From Syntrophaceae bacterium (GTDB lineage Bacteria > Desulfobacterota > SM23-61): a stretch of DNA of 5,619 bases. This document shows, piece after piece, positions 4,523-5,619 of this stretch. The stretch is from NCBI GenBank assembly GCA_003154025.1, contig PMCE01000181.1, positions 1 through 5,619 of the forward strand, read 5' to 3'. Every line of letters begins with the position of its first letter. Position 1 is the stretch's first letter. A program made the position numbers and the translations under genes. The notes beneath the pieces were generated by a model. The model did no database searches. It was not told the origin of the DNA and worked only from the letters and a program-made list of their open reading frames with translations.

Positions 4523-4968
4523 TTTTCCAGGTGGTAGAGGTTGACGATGTCATCGCGGTTGTACTCCAGCAGGGTTTTGAGCGCGGCCTCGTCCCGGTCA
4601 TACCGGAACCGTTCCCAGAGACGCATGGCCTCCATCCCGTCGATTCCCTTGGACCCCCGTTCAATCCCCAGCCGTTCTTCCACCTTCTTCAAGCCCCCGT
4701 AGAGGTCTCTTCTCCAGCAGTCGTACATCAGGTCGCGGCATTGGAAATATTTGCCGAGGTCCAGGCTGGCCAGGCGTTTGATCACCGGCAGGTCGAAGCG
4801 GGCCCCGTTATACGTCAGGATTTCCGAAACCCCCTCCAGGGCATTCCAAAGGTTGGTGCTGTTCACGTCTTCCCCCACCAACTGGATGACCCGGTCCGGG
4901 GGGCAGAAGACCCCAATGATGGTGATCTCGCCCCCGAAGGAAGTTTCGATGTCCAGATAGGCTTTCAT
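4456..4968 (-). CDS. YprB-like RNase H-fold DEDDy 3'-5' exonuclease
   Basis: The 170-residue protein is a compact RNase H-like exonuclease of the YprB/RNase_H_2 type. The acidic residues of the DEDDy set are visible: Asp6 and Glu8 in YLDIETS (Exo I), Asp59 in NGARFDLPVI (Exo II), and Tyr136-x3-Asp140 in YNRDDIVNL (Exo III). The segment at 77-112 (CRDLMYDCWRR to GIERGSKGIDG) is typical of the family and contains Asp83. It should trim single strands of DNA or RNA with two metal ions in the cytoplasm; the in vivo substrate is not known for most relatives. The length suits the stand-alone catalytic domain. The ATG at 4968 is the only usual start in frame before upstream non-start codons, although its Shine-Dalgarno is weak. 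It is divergent from the small gene at 5077, with a shared spacer of 108 bases, and is followed by a terminator-like hairpin. Confidence 0.85.
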   Translation of the reverse strand: MKAYLDIETSFGGEITIIGVFCPPDRVIQLVGEDVNSTNLWNALEGVSEILTYNGARFDLPVIKRLASLDLGKYFQCRDLMYDCWRRDLYGGLKKVEERLGIERGSKGIDGMEAMRLWERFRYDRDEAALKTLLEYNRDDIVNLYHLENHLQRIPSKEKSLRKARETRIR

Positions 4969-4974
4969 TTTCGA

Positions 4975-5009
4975 GAATCCAGAATCCGGGAGCCAGAAGT
5001 CGGAAGAAA
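4975..5009. repeat. Degenerate 7-bp tandem repeat in the divergent spacer
   Basis: Five consecutive heptamers can be read: GAATCCA, GAATCCG, GGAGCCA, GAAGTCG, GAAGAAA. The first two differ by one base; later units diverge. The repeat starts 7 bases upstream of the exonuclease ATG, so it occupies that gene's leader and may explain the lack of a clear Shine-Dalgarno. Confidence 0.5.
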
Positions 5010-5047
5010 AACTTCTTATTCTCCTTTTCTTTAATCCTTATTATATC

Positions 5048-5053
5048 TATAAT
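5048..5053 (+). promoter_or_regulatory. Candidate -10 box for the small gene at 5077
   Basis: A perfect TATAAT lies in an AT-rich stretch 23 bases before the ATG, giving a transcription start near 5060 and a leader of about 17 nt that includes the GGAG. The -35 position at 17-bp spacing (TTTTCT, 5025-5030) is poor, so the promoter may depend on an activator or on the AT-rich upstream DNA. Confidence 0.45.
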
Positions 5054-5076
5054 TCGTCTAACTTCGGGAGAATCAA

Positions 5077-5376
5077 ATGGACCCCAGCTTGCCAGATTCT
5101 TTCCTTCTTCAGGAGTTGGAGAGCCTTGCCGCCCGGTTGGAGATCGACGTGCGCTACGAAAGCCTTGCCGACGAAGAGTTCACCATCCACAGCGGCGGGT
5201 GCAAGGTCCTGGACCGGAAGCTGATCATCATCGATAAGAACCAACCGCTCGCCGAACGGGCTCGTCTTCTCGCCCTCGAGCTCTCCCGGTATGAGCTGGA
5301 AGATTTTTACCTGCTTCCCCGGGTCCGGGAATTTATTCAGGCATCTTCCCGGGAGAAGAACCTCCCCCAGAGATAG
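5077..5376 (+). CDS. Small conserved-looking cytoplasmic protein of unknown function
   Basis: The 99-residue product has an N-terminal helix (DSFLLQELESLAARLEI), a strand DVRYESL, then a hairpin-like segment around 38-52 (SGGCKVLDRKLIIIDKN) and two helices (PLAERARLLALELSRYE and LPRVREFIQ). The pattern, with Gly-Gly-Cys before a strand ending in IIID and a long helix after it, resembles small uncharacterised proteins of Desulfobacterota-type genomes, but I cannot name a family. There is no signal peptide or membrane segment. The start is supported by GGAG 6 nt upstream and by a TATAAT further up. The gene is divergent from the exonuclease gene, and its last 40 bases overlap the 3' end of a small membrane-protein frame on the opposite strand. 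Confidence 0.75.
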   Translation: MDPSLPDSFLLQELESLAARLEIDVRYESLADEEFTIHSGGCKVLDRKLIIIDKNQPLAERARLLALELSRYELEDFYLLPRVREFIQASSREKNLPQR

Positions 5377-5483
5377 AAGAAGATCCCCACGCCGAAGAGA
5401 CCCACCCGGATCGTTTTGAAGATGGGAGAGGGAGATTCCTCTCCCATCAACATCATCAGCACGCCGGCGCAGAGCAGGATCAC
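5337..5483 (-). CDS. Small two-helix membrane protein (N-terminus uncertain)
   Basis: From GTG 5483 the frame gives 48 residues; it stays open upstream to a TAA at about 5534-5532 without a usual start codon. The open frame upstream of GTG adds a basic stretch ARTSRKINRQKVFTG, which fits a cytoplasmic N-terminus before a membrane helix. Helix one is VILLCAGVLMMLMG, a short acidic turn GEESPSP follows, and helix two is RVGLFGVGIFFYLWG, ending RFFSREDA. An ATG at 5530 (MPEPPAK) is in another frame; one more A in the AAAA tract after it would join the two and give a 64-residue protein. This suggests a frameshift or a sequencing indel. No family is recognised. The 3' end overlaps the convergent gene ending at 5376. 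Confidence 0.42.
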   Translation of the reverse strand: MILLCAGVLMMLMGEESPSPIFKTIRVGLFGVGIFFYLWGRFFSREDA

Positions 5484-5530
5484 TCCGGTGAATACTTTCT
5501 GCCGGTTGATTTTGCGGGAGGTTCTGGCAT

Positions 5531-5619
5531 TTTATGGGCTCATCCAATCAAGAAATTGGTCATGGGCCATAGGGGAAAAAGGGCAAATCGACAGCCTCCC
5601 ATTTACCCGCAACCCGGTT
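5531..5619. other. Right edge, nothing recognised
   Basis: No coding frame, hairpin or repeat of note is visible in the last 89 bases. It may hold the promoter or leader of the small minus-strand membrane-protein gene, but no clear -35/-10 pair is seen. Confidence 0.5.

Noticed and set aside
5047..5547. Minus-strand open frame of 166 codons covering the 5077-5376 gene
   Set aside because: It is the antisense of a gene with a clear start and ribosome binding site, and its product is low in structure. The minus-strand coding signal near 5337-5483 is in a different frame.
1..5619. tRNA, rRNA, CRISPR array, replication origin or integrase gene
   Set aside because: No cloverleaf with a TTCGANNC arm, no regularly spaced direct repeats with spacers, no origin-type boxes and no tyrosine recombinase motif were seen on either strand.

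Overview
The window looks like chromosomal DNA from an uncultured, fairly GC-rich Gram-negative bacterium, possibly of the Desulfobacterota or a neighbouring phylum. This rests on the style of the genes: a secreted propeller protein with a CFI-box C-terminus, a YprB-like exonuclease, and dispersed hairpin and heptamer repeats. No rRNA or other phylogenetic marker is present, so the assignment is inference.

Layout. Positions 1-150 hold a possible 3' end of a plus-strand membrane protein. On the minus strand between about 2111 and 218 lies an accessory block: a mazE/mazF type II toxin-antitoxin pair (2057-1483), then a uracil-DNA-glycosylase-superfamily protein with an unrecognised C-terminal extension (1339-218). 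The mazEF unit has the architecture of an integron gene cassette. A 60-bp attC-like hairpin (1413-1472) with perfect RYYYAAC and GTTRRRY boxes starts 10 nt after the mazF stop, and a second, more degenerate attC-like hairpin (2105-2159) lies on its upstream side. No integrase gene is in the window, so this would be a cassette array away from its integrase, or a CALIN-like cluster.

Upstream on the same strand, 2054-3853 encodes a 599-residue secreted protein. It has a signal peptide, seven 39-residue propeller-like repeats, an ASH/choice-of-anchor-D-like Ig domain and a CFI-box C-terminal region with membrane segments. Its last residues are read through the attC-like hairpin and the mazE promoter, so its original 3' end has probably been replaced. 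A 9-A tract just before that point is where the frame may have shifted.

Positions 3854-4455 contain no convincing protein gene other than a short leading ORF at 4424. They hold a cluster of short perfect hairpins and a large nested hairpin at 4352-4425. That hairpin can act as a terminator for the minus-strand exonuclease gene, and on the plus strand it buries a good Shine-Dalgarno and ATG. A YprB-like DEDDy exonuclease (4456-4968, minus) is divergent from a small conserved-looking unknown protein (5077-5376, plus). The latter overlaps tail to tail with a small two-helix membrane protein on the minus strand (5337-5483).

How it fits together. MazE should repress its own strong promoter through two overlapping palindromes, with MazF translated by TGATG coupling. 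A self-promoted toxin-antitoxin cassette would stabilise an array, and the neighbouring glycosylase-like protein is a plausible cargo gene in DNA repair or phage defence. The flanking genes look like ordinary host genes.
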